Source of the DNA: Gnomoniopsis sp. IMI 355080
Taxonomy: Eukaryota; Ascomycota; Sordariomycetes; Diaporthales; Gnomoniaceae
NCBI GenBank assembly: GCA_027946555.1
Contig: JAPEVC010000066.1
Location: forward strand, 1-64,000
Direction of reading: 5' to 3'
DNA length: 64,000 bases
Shown: piece after piece, positions 54,913-64,000 of the stretch
Layout of the letters: each line of letters starts with the position of its first letter
Position numbering within the stretch: the first letter of the stretch is position 1
Notes under the pieces: generated by a model
Database searches by the model: none
What the model was told of the DNA's origin: nothing
Seen by the model: the letters and a program-made list of their open reading frames with translations, nothing else
Made by a program: the position numbers and the translations under genes

Positions 54913-55231
54913 GGGATAAGCCGCTGGAAAGAACACTAACAGATATACAGTAAAGTCCATATAAATCTGCCGTGTGAATAATGTAGTATTTCAACGTCCT
55001 TCACGAAATATCACCGTCAGTCGCTGCAAAATTCGATGATTTCCTTGTTTCCTCGGGAATATATCCCTACCTGCAAACCCGCTGAAGTCATGCCGGTGTC
55101 AGGTCAGGTGATACAAAGGTGATGCAGCTGCTTTTAGACCCTGTATTTCTACCGTGTCTAACCCCTCTGATCTGCAGCTGTCTGTCATATCAAAATTTAC
55201 TCCTGTTTCTTCTGGCTTACGCAGCAAAAAT
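54913..55231. other. short intergenic region upstream of the HET gene
   Basis: 319 bp separate two same-strand genes. The HET frame extends back to 55154 without an ATG. No other gene seen. Confidence 0.5.
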
Positions 55232-57757
55232 ATGGCGTCCACTTCCGGAGACGACTACAGCCAAGAAGGCCTGTGCCAGTTTACTACCTTGGAAGAGGTT
55301 CGAAGATTACTTGTGACGCATATCTGTCGAGACAAATCTGATTTTAACTTCAAAAGCCCGAGGTCAGAAGTGTTTTGGACTGAGAAGTTTGAGCATAAAG
55401 AGCCATTCAAGGACTCCACCACTGGAATACTGGTCCACCAGGCATATTCCCGCAAGGAGATTCAAGGTATCGTTGATGCCGAGTGTCATGCTTTGCATGA
55501 TGCAGTCATTGACCCATTGCATCACACGGAAGGCCTAGAAGTCCTTTTCACAAAGAACCTGGAGACCAAGTTCTGGTTAGAAGACAAGGATCATGAGCAA
55601 GTGGCTAGGACAGCCTGGTCACTACTGGGAAGGATGCCAGCCATACCACCTTCACTACCAGACGACAATACGATAGACTTGATACCATCGGCATATTTTA
55701 CGCAAAATTGTGCGAAGTCATGGCCATGCTTAACAACCGTTGCTTTAGTGCAGCAGACCTTCATCCAACTGGCCTTGGATGCAAGCGTGGCCATGATGCG
55801 AGTGAAGGCACGCGGAGGAACACTAGGTCTAGGTCAGACGGGATCGTCGGGGGCTCGAGAAAGACTTCGGATCCTAGATGGAACAGCCGAACTAATCGCA
55901 TATTGCGTAAAGATAAGCAGTACATCCGACATGACAGAGAACGCCCAGGCCTCGTGGTTCGTTGTGCGAGCCTACCTATGGAGCTTCTGGCAGCGACTGA
56001 AAACTTTGCATGCACACAGCTTCTTCGCAGCATTCCAGTACACAGATCTCGACATGGAGCCTCCATACCTCGCACAACGGAACTTCATGGTTTCGCCTGG
56101 GTACTCGCTGGCGCGCCTTACACGCGAGAATTCCGAGTCGGGCCGTACAAGCAATATGTGTACCTGGGTTTTGAGTCTTGTGAGAAGTGAGCCATACTCT
56201 TTTGGTCTAGACTTCAAAATGATTCATCAGCGTTATAGCAGCGTGCTTGGACAGGAAAAGGCCAGGTGTTTACGGGACAGTCCCAACCCTTGTGATGGCA
56301 AACACTCGAACAATTGTCTCCGGTTTTATGGTGCGACCATAGACAACCAATCCGCACACGATTCTGATTGCGTGTTCTCTACTGGTCAGCCCGACAGAGA
56401 ACCCAAGCTACGATGGAACAGAGACTCGTTTGTGCGAGTACACAAGGGTGCCAGGGCCGTGGTTATCTCTGCTCCAGACTCAACCAACGAGATCCACTAC
56501 TGCCCGGCTTCCGATCGAACGATGGCCATCTCCCATGTATGGAGCCATGGCCAGGGTGGCCGACCAGAGGACGGAATAAACAGATGCCTACATCAGCGCT
56601 ACTGCCACATTGCTGCGCAACTAGATTGCGATTCGTACTGGATGGATACCACATGCATACCGGAAAACCATGACCTTCGTCAAGAGGCAATCATGCAGAT
56701 CAATGGAGTCTTCTCGAAAAGTCGAGCAGTTCTGGTCTGTGATAAGGACCTCATGAAGATCGATATCGGAAATCTTTCAATGGTTATGCAGGAGTCTATC
56801 CTAGCCGTAATTTTGTTCAGCGACTGGAATACTCGCGCATGGACACTGCTGGAGTCCATGAAAGGACGGAATAGCATCTTCCTACTATGCAAAAACAAGC
56901 GGACTGTCAACTTCCGCGACCTTCTGAGAAACGTCTTGAGTGGTGGAAGTATTGATATCGCAGTTTTCATCTGGCACATCTACCACATGCTTCCCATACA
57001 GCCTCTTGCGCAAGGTATGTCACAGATATACCGCGATCTAAGAGAGGGCAGAGTGCAGGACGACATCGGTTCATTGCTTAGCTATCGCCCAGCAAGCCGG
57101 CAAGGGGACGACTTCGTAATCTGGAGTCTCCTTGACTTTTCTTCTCCAAAACCATGCTCAAGCGCTGTAACATTCTGGAAATCACGCGTTGGAAAGGTTC
57201 TGGCGACTGGGTACCTTCTGTCCAGCGCAAAGCGTCTTCGTGTCCATGGACTCAGCTGGGCACCGGAATCACCTTATGCCACAACGCGAGATCACCGTCA
57301 AGCCCCAGCGAAATTCCACCGTCCAACAGGCATGATAGTGACTGAGTTAGGCACAATCCTCGTGGATGGATTCTCGGCGACATGGCGGGCCTTCGAGTTC
57401 GATTCAAGGCTGGCTAAACAAGTGCAAAGAGGAGCTGCGGCAACTGATGTGGCTCAGGAGGCAGAAATACAGAAAATCAGGCACAAGTTTTTACGTTATC
57501 ACGAACATGGGATATTAATCCGGCCCGTCTTCGTGCACATGGGGTTCTCTTCGGAGATGGCAGCTTCATTCGAGGCTGGGCTGTCCGAAGAGGGTACATT
57601 GGTTGCTGTCTGCGGGTCTCACAAAATCACCACACGAACACTCAAAGATGAACGGCCGGAGGTGGATTCTTATAGATGGACTTGGAAAGGAGTGTTTGAG
57701 TGGCCTGATCATGTCCCACTGCCCCCCTTTCAAAACACTCGATTACTTATTGCGTGA
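55232..57757 (+). CDS. HET-domain protein (heterokaryon-incompatibility type)
   Basis: Single exon of 841 residues from ATG 55232 (MASTSGDDYSQEG); the open frame extends upstream only with GTG. The HET domain lies at about 430-560: MAISHVWSHGQGG (motif 1, about 431), CDSYWMDTTCIPE (motif 2, about 465-478), LRQEAIMQINGVFSKSRAVLV, and WNTRAWTLLE (motif 3, about 529-538). HET domains take part in fungal allorecognition and cell death and are related to TIR domains. The N-terminal 430 residues show no domain I know; they include a CDGKHSNNC region. There is no NACHT, WD40 or ankyrin partner. It could be an incompatibility factor or a resident of a polymorphic accessory region. Confidence 0.85.
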   Translation: MASTSGDDYSQEGLCQFTTLEEVRRLLVTHICRDKSDFNFKSPRSEVFWTEKFEHKEPFKDSTTGILVHQAYSRKEIQGIVDAECHALHDAVIDPLHHTEGLEVLFTKNLETKFWLEDKDHEQVARTAWSLLGRMPAIPPSLPDDNTIDLIPSAYFTQNCAKSWPCLTTVALVQQTFIQLALDASVAMMRVKARGGTLGLGQTGSSGARERLRILDGTAELIAYCVKISSTSDMTENAQASWFVVRAYLWSFWQRLKTLHAHSFFAAFQYTDLDMEPPYLAQRNFMVSPGYSLARLTRENSESGRTSNMCTWVLSLVRSEPYSFGLDFKMIHQRYSSVLGQEKARCLRDSPNPCDGKHSNNCLRFYGATIDNQSAHDSDCVFSTGQPDREPKLRWNRDSFVRVHKGARAVVISAPDSTNEIHYCPASDRTMAISHVWSHGQGGRPEDGINRCLHQRYCHIAAQLDCDSYWMDTTCIPENHDLRQEAIMQINGVFSKSRAVLVCDKDLMKIDIGNLSMVMQESILAVILFSDWNTRAWTLLESMKGRNSIFLLCKNKRTVNFRDLLRNVLSGGSIDIAVFIWHIYHMLPIQPLAQGMSQIYRDLREGRVQDDIGSLLSYRPASRQGDDFVIWSLLDFSSPKPCSSAVTFWKSRVGKVLATGYLLSSAKRLRVHGLSWAPESPYATTRDHRQAPAKFHRPTGMIVTELGTILVDGFSATWRAFEFDSRLAKQVQRGAAATDVAQEAEIQKIRHKFLRYHEHGILIRPVFVHMGFSSEMAASFEAGLSEEGTLVAVCGSHKITTRTLKDERPEVDSYRWTWKGVFEWPDHVPLPPFQNTRLLIA

Positions 57758-58112
57758 GGATAAGAGCACCAGAAGATTTTAAACAGCTGCTAGTGCCTCA
57801 GGACACAAATCTAGACCTGTTGTCACGAGTGTACGGGACCAACGATTGACCGAGCCTGTCACAGTTGGGGCGCAAGCTGACTGCATGCAGCACGTTGGTA
57901 CAGCCGGGTCGTTGCTTCTACTGGTCGCTTTCTGAACTGATCGGCGGTGAGCGCTAACTGTGGCCAGAGTCTGACGGCCTGAGCCACCTCAAGTTCGTCC
58001 AAAAGAACATCGAGATCAGGTTCTCTCGGCGCTGTCTTGGAATAGGATTTCAACAACTGGATTCAGAGCATAATGCTTTTGCTTTCACTTTCAGTGCTAT
58101 CTTGTACCAAGC
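57758..58112. other. spacer between HET gene and hydrolase pseudogene
   Basis: 355 bp; no gene seen. Confidence 0.5.
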
Positions 58113-59039
58113 ATGCCTCCACCAACTGAAATCGTTCTTGTTCACGGATACTGGGAAGGCCCCGCAGTCTGAAGACAAGTTGTGCCTGAGCTTGAAAAGG
58201 TCTCGTTCAACGTTACAAACATCAAGCTCCTCAGCACCGGCACACCTGCCTCCAAGTCACCTAAAAGTCCATCCATGGTAGGAGACCTTAACCAAAAACT
58301 TTTCTTTGGCACATAGCATTTGGGTGGTTTAGTCCTTGATCTTGCTATGGCATATAGAAAGCATGCTCACCCGGAGTGACTGTAGTACGATGATATCTAA
58401 GTGATCCGCAAAGCCGTTGAAGCACTCGTGGATAAGGGCAAGAATGTTGCCCTGGTAGGGCACTCCGCCAGCGTCTTTTCGGGGTCCCATGCCATACAGC
58501 ACCTTACCCCCAGAGCCCGTGAACAGGCCGGCAAATAAGGGGCGGTTTTGAAGTTGGCATTCATTTCTGGGGCACTCTTCCCACCGGGACACGAGCATGG
58601 GCCAGCTCTACTCATGGACGTCCAGGCAGGGAGACATGTTCATTCCAGACCTGCTTGCATTGCCATTTCGAGTTCGCCGGACTGTCTTGTGTTGACATTA
58701 ATGATAGAAAGACAAGCTTTTTGGCGAAGCTCCGCGCGATCTTTCATTCAATGATATCCTCGACGAACAGGAGGCCAAGGCAGAGGTGGACAAGCTCACA
58801 TTTCAGCCTGGATCTGGGTGGGATAACACAGTGAGATACGCGGGCTGGTTCCAAATGCTAATCTTATTTGAGAGAAGGATAGGTGTTTCCCTCCCTCTTT
58901 TCAAAGGAAAATGGCAGAGGGAACAAAGAGCTCACCTATTAGAGCTTGCGATGGTGGTCTCATGACACCGGTCACAAAATTTCAAGTTGTGGCCGACTTC
59001 TTCATCCAGGCAGCCAGGTCTGTGTATGTACGGTATTGA
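58113..59039 (+). pseudogene. alpha/beta-hydrolase pseudogene
   Basis: From ATG 58113 the text MPPPTEIVLVHGYWEGPAV reads like the start of a fungal alpha/beta hydrolase (strand, then H-G-x-W at the oxyanion turn), but codon 20 is TGA. The frame resumes with RQVVPELEKVSF and LLSTGTPA. Later pieces are VEALVDKGKNVALVGHSASV (the nucleophile elbow, with its usual second small residue altered), a TAA, then LAFISGALFPPG, further on LFGEAPRDLSFNDILDEQEA, and finally TPVTKFQVVADFFIQAA, a typical end around the catalytic His region. Several stops and frame changes occur, so no functional enzyme can be made. The order of pieces is intact, showing gradual decay rather than rearrangement. Confidence 0.8.
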
Positions 59040-60743
59040 GTGCGTACCTCATAGATGGGAGATATCGACGTCTAGCATAGAAAATAAGGATTTGGTAAGG
59101 AAGACCGGGGCTTCGCTGCCTTCGTCGTTTTTCGGTTCGATGCTCGTCCAAGATCTGGGGATCGATTGATTTGGATACAGCTCTCTTGGAAGGCACCAAC
59201 CCTGGTAAATCAATGCATCAGTCAGGCCATGTCAGGTGACTTGGATCTTGAGACCAGGCCTCGGGACGATATGAGGCTGGGGAGTGAACCTTTCTTAGTG
59301 GGACAAGGCGATAAAGGTGTTTGCAGAAGACATAGTGATTGCTGGATTACTTGCGCATTGACCAGATTTCAGTCAAGTTTAGCCGGTGACCGCGATATTC
59401 AAAAGCTAGCACTTCAAGTCTTCGACCGACGAGGCTACAAGGAACAATCTGATGCCTGGACACACTTGGTTTTCATATCCCAGATTCAGTTTCCAATGCC
59501 CACCATTATTGCTGAGCGTGGTTCGGAAACAGCAGACCGAACTATCATGTTCAATGCCAAGGCATCGAATATAAACACGGCACCGAAGACATTTCCCATT
59601 GATATTCTGCCCAAGCTATTCATTGATGGGCTTTCTGGCGTACCAAAATTGTGGGGAAGCACGAAGCCACAAATACCTCGGTCATACCCAGCTGTTGGTC
59701 GGGTCAAGGTTCCAGTTTTGGGTATAGATAATAGTTGATGTTATTCGGAAGGAAAGAAGGGGGAGTGGCCTTCTCTCATAGGGCTTAAGTACCCTAATCC
59801 AGAGCGTGCGTCTCCTTATTCACCCATTTGCACAGGGGTAATCCCCTAATGCCTATCTAGCTATACCCGTACCATCATCATATTTGCCAGCCTCCGGGGC
59901 TACCACGTCACGACCTCCGTGGCATACATTTAACCCTAGCCGCCCCCCGAGTAGACCTTAAGGTAGCATATAGAAACTCGAGAAGCTGTTGAGTATCTTG
60001 CCGAGCGTAGATTAGCTCTCGCATTAACCCTACCTAGGTCACATCACTTTGATCTTTCGAGAAGACCCAGCCAAAGTTGCGTAACAGTCCTCTCGATCTT
60101 CCAGACATTAGACATGACGACTGAGCCGAAGTACACAGTCATAAGACTGCCTTCGTCGTCCAAGCACGAAATCTACAAGCAAGCGCCGAATCTGGGGCAG
60201 CATTCCGATGTCCTAGAGTTTGCGCGCCCATGGCTGGCCGCAGAGTCCTTTCGACATTTGGCTGGTACAGTGTCGTGCCAAAAGTCTGTGCACACTCAGC
60301 AAAACCATACTCGGCTAAATTGTAGGGAAATTGGGGTTCAACCTTTGCTTCAATTTTCTCAAGAAATACTTACAGGAATACTATGCATATATGAAATCGT
60401 AGTGGATAGGAACTCATATTCACTTATCTTAATCTTATTTTGAAATTCATAGATATGTAAGCTTTCCATATGATTTATGAGAAGTATTTGAACAGGCAGC
60501 ATTTTGGCACTTCTCGGTGGGGTTCTCGGAAGTGTGCATAGACTTTTGGCACGATATTTTTATTACCTAGGTAACACACAGTTCTTAAGGCGAAGAAGGC
60601 CTTTTCTATTGACTTAACGCTGGAAAATCTTAGAGATAAAATGCATTCGTGGCAATGACTTAGGTGTTCTAATCACGTGTGCAAGTGCATATTCCTCAAA
60701 CTCATACTACATTCGCAAACTTTGTAGCTCTCTAAATAGTGCT
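59040..60743. other. gene-poor region with weak ORFs
   Basis: Two plus-strand ORFs lie here (ATG 59229 to 59738, 169 residues; ATG 60114 to 60443, 109 residues). Neither shows a recognisable domain, and the second ends in AT-rich sequence. They may be remnants. TACCTAGGTA lies at 60564-60573, downstream of the minus-strand gene's stop. Confidence 0.4.
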
Positions 60744-63700
60744 CTACAATTCAACCCAACCCTCACTCTCATCCAGAGCTGTTTGGCTATCGTCGCCCCT
60801 ATAAACAGAACGCCGCTGTGTATGAGCGTCCACTTTTGGCATACGCGAAGTTGCGCGTCCTGAAACATAAGTTCTGTTCCTCCAAGTTGACCTAGGTCGC
60901 TGCTTACGCGCCTCATGTGGTCGACTCTGGCGATGGTCGGGAACGGTACGGTTAGATGTGAAGTTTCTCAGCGGTATAACAAAGCAACGATCTGCCACCG
61001 GTACCATTAGAGAAGGTGATATCGATGAGAGACTATGATCAGATTGGTGTCCAAAGTAGTAATCGTCCTCCTGCGATGAATAATATTCGGGAGGGCTTGG
61101 TGCCGAAACTGGGCGCCCTTCGGACCCCGATAGACTCTCATCAATCTGGGATTCTTCAGGGCGGAGCCACCTTTCGTCGTAGCGTAAGGTCTGCTGAGAG
61201 GTAGAATAATCATCTCTGTTAGCCTCCAGTTGTTTCGTGGGGTTCAACCTTTTCAATCCCCGCATGTGCGGGTCAGAATCATCCCAGTTAGCAAAGCTAC
61301 CGCGCCTTGAAGAAGGGGTCGGCGCGGTACGGAAGCTTCGCTCTGAGTCTGAATCAGAAAGTGTATCTTCTGCGTCTCCAAGATCGAAAAGCCATGGATT
61401 CCCTGCCAGCTCATCATCAAGTTCATTCCCTTCATGTCTTGCTACCGAAGTACCGCGACTCTGTTGCGGCCGCCCTGACACACGAGCTCCCGCGACACCG
61501 CTCGCTGCTCGTGTAGTGTCGGTTTGTTTTGTTGTTGAAAAGCTTTTATGTTGGCTTGAAGTGAGGTTGCTGGGTTGCAGGGTATGGAATTTCTGGTTTG
61601 TCTGCGATCCTTTATCGTAAAGTCCCCTGGAGATAGAGAAGTCGTAGGTCGCATCCTCTAACACGTGCGGATGATTGTGATCCCCAGTCGCGCCCGATGG
61701 CATTGGGTTCCGGCCTCCATGTAAGGTTTCATGACGTCCATTGATATTCTGCATCGTCACAACGCTTTCGACAGAGGCTTTGTGTTCTGGGGGTAGGTAG
61801 GCAGTGTCGAAAGGATGCTGATTCAGTGGACGTTGCGTCTCACCCACAGCGACCTGGGGTCTAGCAATTTGCAGCAACGACAGCGCATTTTTTTGGAACG
61901 CATCGACGATCGCTTTGTATACTGCGCCAGACAAACTCCGCTCGAGACGCAAGGCGTCGAAACCTGATACAAGCTCGCTCGACTTAGGAGGTCTGTTATC
62001 GGGAGCTGAAGCACGATTTGCGAAGCGATTGGAGTTCCCGGAGGATTGTGGAAAACTTGAAGTACGATGTTGGGTTGAGCTGGTTCGAGCCGCAAAGCCT
62101 TCTTCAACGGTTAGTGAATCACTGTCGTAGAAGCCCGTCCCAGTCGCAATGGAGGCTTCTGGATTCTCCTGACTTGCATCAGAATGACTTCTCGGGCTCT
62201 CAAGCGCAATCTCGGGCTGTCCTGACATAACCTCGGAAGTGTCCTCCTCGAGCACCTCTTCGACAGGCTCTTCAGACTCCTCTTCATTAGGTGGCGCATT
62301 CGTCGTGGCTCTTCCCGAGGCAGGATCTGCTTCTTCAATAGAAACATCCTCGATGTACACAACTTTTTCAATTGCGCCTTTTGCAGACGCAGGTTTCTTA
62401 TATGCTTTTTTTGCAAATATGTCTTCCTCGTACGCTTCATCTTCGGACGCTTCAGTACTGTCAAAGTCTCCGACCACCTGTTTCTTCCCATTTTCCCTCA
62501 TTGGAATTGCCATTCGCCGTGCATCATCTTGTGTCCGGCCATGTGGACGAAATTCACTTTGATTTATGGTTTGGCTTGGGTGTCGAGATAAGGTCCTCGT
62601 GTGCGTGTCCCGATTGATGCTTTCACTGGTTTTGACTTGCGGCTGATTTTGCGAACGTTTAGTCATATTGTTACCATGTTGTTGCCTCTGTTCTAGCCCG
62701 CCTACCAATTGTGTTGGGCTTTCGTGCGACGGGACTGGCCTCTTTTTGCGCGTCCCAATTTTGGTTTTGGACGACGGCGGGAAATGAACTGGTAAAGAGG
62801 ACGAGTAAGGAGTGGGCAGTTCGTCTTCAACTGTAGCTTGGAATTTTGATCGCTTTGGTAAAGAGGTTCGCTCGCCGTTAGGAAACTTAATACGGATGCC
62901 TGTGTCCTCCAGCCCATGACTTCGACTGGAAAGTTTTGCCGCAATCCTTGGTTTGGGGTCCAATTCGACGGGCAGTGCACCGCTCATAGTGCTAGGTGTC
63001 CTCATCCCCATTGCTGGTCGTGTTTGGCCATGCGGTGCCTCTGCCGCAGTCCGACCCCGTATTCTCACTTGCTCTCTGGGTTCGGCGGATGCGAAATCTA
63101 CCCGTCGGCGCTTGTCCGGCGGCTTGCTCTGGGCCTTCGAATCAAGGGCTCCACCTTTCTTTCTTGGCGTTGAGAATCTCTTCTTAAGCTGCTCTAGATC
63201 TTGTCCATCTTCATAAAGTCCACGTTCAAATCCTCCATAGGATGCTGTTCCCTGCTCCTCAGGAAACGTACGTCGCTTTAGGCTTGGCCTACGACTGATT
63301 TTCGGACTCTCGGGGCTGGCCTGATTGGCGTCAAGCGCTGACTTCGTAAGTTGAGCAAGTTGGCTTTTCACCTCCTTCAACTGCTCCATCACAATTTTCC
63401 CGATCTCTCCCTGATCCGGCTTCGCCCCCAATGCGGCTGGCTCGTGCGCACGTCGTGCGCTGTCCCTCTTGTCTCTCAATTCTTTTTCTTTGTGGATGCT
63501 TTCCTCAAGTTCCGCCTTTTTCCTATCCAATTGTAGCTTTTCCAGGTCTGCCTCCATTTTCAAAAGGTCCGGATCACGATCCGGCCTCTTCGCCTTGATT
63601 GGTCCAGGTATTGGCAAAAAGGGCGGATCGTCTGTGGGTAATGGTGGATAGTAGTGGTAATCAGGCGAATAGTACGGGCCTTGATAGTAATCACTAGGGC

Positions 63701-63905
63701 CCTGAAAGGGACGAGGCTGGCCGGCATAAGGCACCATTTGGCCATAGGGAGGAGCATACACTGAAGGCGGCGCGTATGGTCCTGTATGAGCGATGCTTGG
63801 GGTCAGTCTAGATGCTGAACGGCTGGAGAACGTGGTCATTCGTCGCGGTGGTGGTGGTGGTGGTGATACGTCACCGTAACCGTCTGAAGACGATAATAAG
63901 GACAT
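60744..63905 (-). CDS. long, mostly disordered fungal protein, unknown function
   Basis: Single exon of 1053 residues, ATG at 63903-63905. The N-terminus has a poly-Pro run (14-20) and a Pro/Tyr-rich stretch (about 42-90, with repeated YAPP, GPYY and YYPP). A charged helix or coiled coil covers about 112-150 (LLKMEADLEKLQLDRKKAEL). Most of the rest is polar, rich in Ser/Arg/Pro and Glu, and probably disordered, with basic patches (KKRFSTPRKKGG; PPDKRRRVDF) that could be nuclear localisation signals. An acidic region (about 515-570, EEESEEPVEEVLEEDTSE) lies mid-protein. No enzyme motif or membrane helix is seen. A frame of this length in ordinary codon use is surely coding; similar proteins occur in filamentous ascomycetes as hypothetical proteins. 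A scaffold role is only a guess. Confidence 0.8.
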   Translation of the reverse strand: MSLLSSSDGYGDVSPPPPPPRRMTTFSSRSASRLTPSIAHTGPYAPPSVYAPPYGQMVPYAGQPRPFQGPSDYYQGPYYSPDYHYYPPLPTDDPPFLPIPGPIKAKRPDRDPDLLKMEADLEKLQLDRKKAELEESIHKEKELRDKRDSARRAHEPAALGAKPDQGEIGKIVMEQLKEVKSQLAQLTKSALDANQASPESPKISRRPSLKRRTFPEEQGTASYGGFERGLYEDGQDLEQLKKRFSTPRKKGGALDSKAQSKPPDKRRRVDFASAEPREQVRIRGRTAAEAPHGQTRPAMGMRTPSTMSGALPVELDPKPRIAAKLSSRSHGLEDTGIRIKFPNGERTSLPKRSKFQATVEDELPTPYSSSLPVHFPPSSKTKIGTRKKRPVPSHESPTQLVGGLEQRQQHGNNMTKRSQNQPQVKTSESINRDTHTRTLSRHPSQTINQSEFRPHGRTQDDARRMAIPMRENGKKQVVGDFDSTEASEDEAYEEDIFAKKAYKKPASAKGAIEKVVYIEDVSIEEADPASGRATTNAPPNEEESEEPVEEVLEEDTSEVMSGQPEIALESPRSHSDASQENPEASIATGTGFYDSDSLTVEEGFAARTSSTQHRTSSFPQSSGNSNRFANRASAPDNRPPKSSELVSGFDALRLERSLSGAVYKAIVDAFQKNALSLLQIARPQVAVGETQRPLNQHPFDTAYLPPEHKASVESVVTMQNINGRHETLHGGRNPMPSGATGDHNHPHVLEDATYDFSISRGLYDKGSQTNQKFHTLQPSNLTSSQHKSFSTTKQTDTTRAASGVAGARVSGRPQQSRGTSVARHEGNELDDELAGNPWLFDLGDAEDTLSDSDSERSFRTAPTPSSRRGSFANWDDSDPHMRGLKRLNPTKQLEANRDDYSTSQQTLRYDERWLRPEESQIDESLSGSEGRPVSAPSPPEYYSSQEDDYYFGHQSDHSLSSISPSLMVPVADRCFVIPLRNFTSNRTVPDHRQSRPHEARKQRPRSTWRNRTYVSGRATSRMPKVDAHTQRRSVYRGDDSQTALDESEGWVEL

Positions 63906-64000
63906 GGCGCGCGAGCCTACAAAAGGTTTCGGCGCAGCTACGGGATAGTAGTATCGCCTGGGAGGACTGGGTAGCTGAATACTGTGCTGGCCTAAGGGCC
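63906..64000. promoter_or_regulatory. upstream region of the disordered-protein gene
   Basis: The 95 bases before the ATG at 63905. No further gene can be judged before the window ends. Confidence 0.3.

Noticed and set aside
59229..59738. 169-codon plus ORF
   Set aside because: Follows the hydrolase pseudogene, shows no domain and could be chance or decayed sequence.
60114..60443. 109-codon plus ORF starting MTTEPKYTVIRL
   Set aside because: The first 50 residues look protein-like, but the rest is AT-rich and hydrophobic by composition; no family seen.
1..64000. CRISPR arrays, rRNA genes and bacterial-type operons
   Set aside because: No regularly spaced repeats or rRNA-like blocks were seen; gene structure and introns are eukaryotic.
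1..64000. complete transposons (reverse transcriptase, integrase or DDE transposase genes)
   Set aside because: No frame shows RT, integrase or transposase motifs, and no paired long terminal repeats were found by eye.

Overview
The window is nuclear DNA from a filamentous ascomycete (Pezizomycotina). Many genes are split by short introns of about 50-110 bp with GT-AG ends. The families are typically fungal: HET, 2EXR, fungal-type heme oxygenase-like, Spb1 and Ypt7. Intergenic DNA carries many copies of the palindrome TACCTAGGTA. The species cannot be named from sequence alone.

Layout. At 0-1.3 kb are the last codons of one gene and a small coiled-coil protein. From about 1.3 to 26 kb is a gene-poor accessory block. 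It holds a truncated MARVEL-like relic (5.9 kb), four same-strand paralogues of a small Cys/His-rich protein (10.4, 12.1, 14.9 and 16.3 kb), an O-methyltransferase gene with one frameshift (16.9-18.5 kb, minus), an intron-bearing tRNA-Ser(GCU) with a detached copy of its 3' half, a 2EXR protein (21.4 kb) and a divergent cytochrome P450 (22.7-24.5 kb, minus).

From 26 to 46 kb is a compact conserved block: a DUF1748-like small protein, a magnesium-chelatase-like protein, the Rab7 GTPase Ypt7, an SLC35F-type transporter, a heme-oxygenase-like membrane protein, an uncharacterised fungal protein, a Cdt2/DTL-like WD40 protein and the ribosome-biogenesis methyltransferase Spb1. Cdt2 and SPB1 diverge from a shared 734 bp promoter, and the chelatase-like gene and YPT7 from one of 652 bp.

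From 46 to 64 kb accessory content returns: a large membrane protein between two diverged direct repeats, a secreted and membrane-anchored kelch protein in five exons, a membrane protein whose natural reading frame seems to change inside the gene, a HET-domain protein, an alpha/beta-hydrolase pseudogene and a long disordered protein.

The strongest candidate for something undescribed is the Cys/His-rich cluster. All four proteins start with Met-Cys and share the exact core C-x4-C-x8-W-x-C-C-x-C followed by a terminal C-x-H-x-[CR]-C-x2-C. They have no visible signal peptide, and three carry a basic Ser/Gly/His/Lys-rich segment in different places. Outside this core they have diverged almost completely. 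Gene boundaries come from reading frames, splice sites and family resemblance; no database search was possible.
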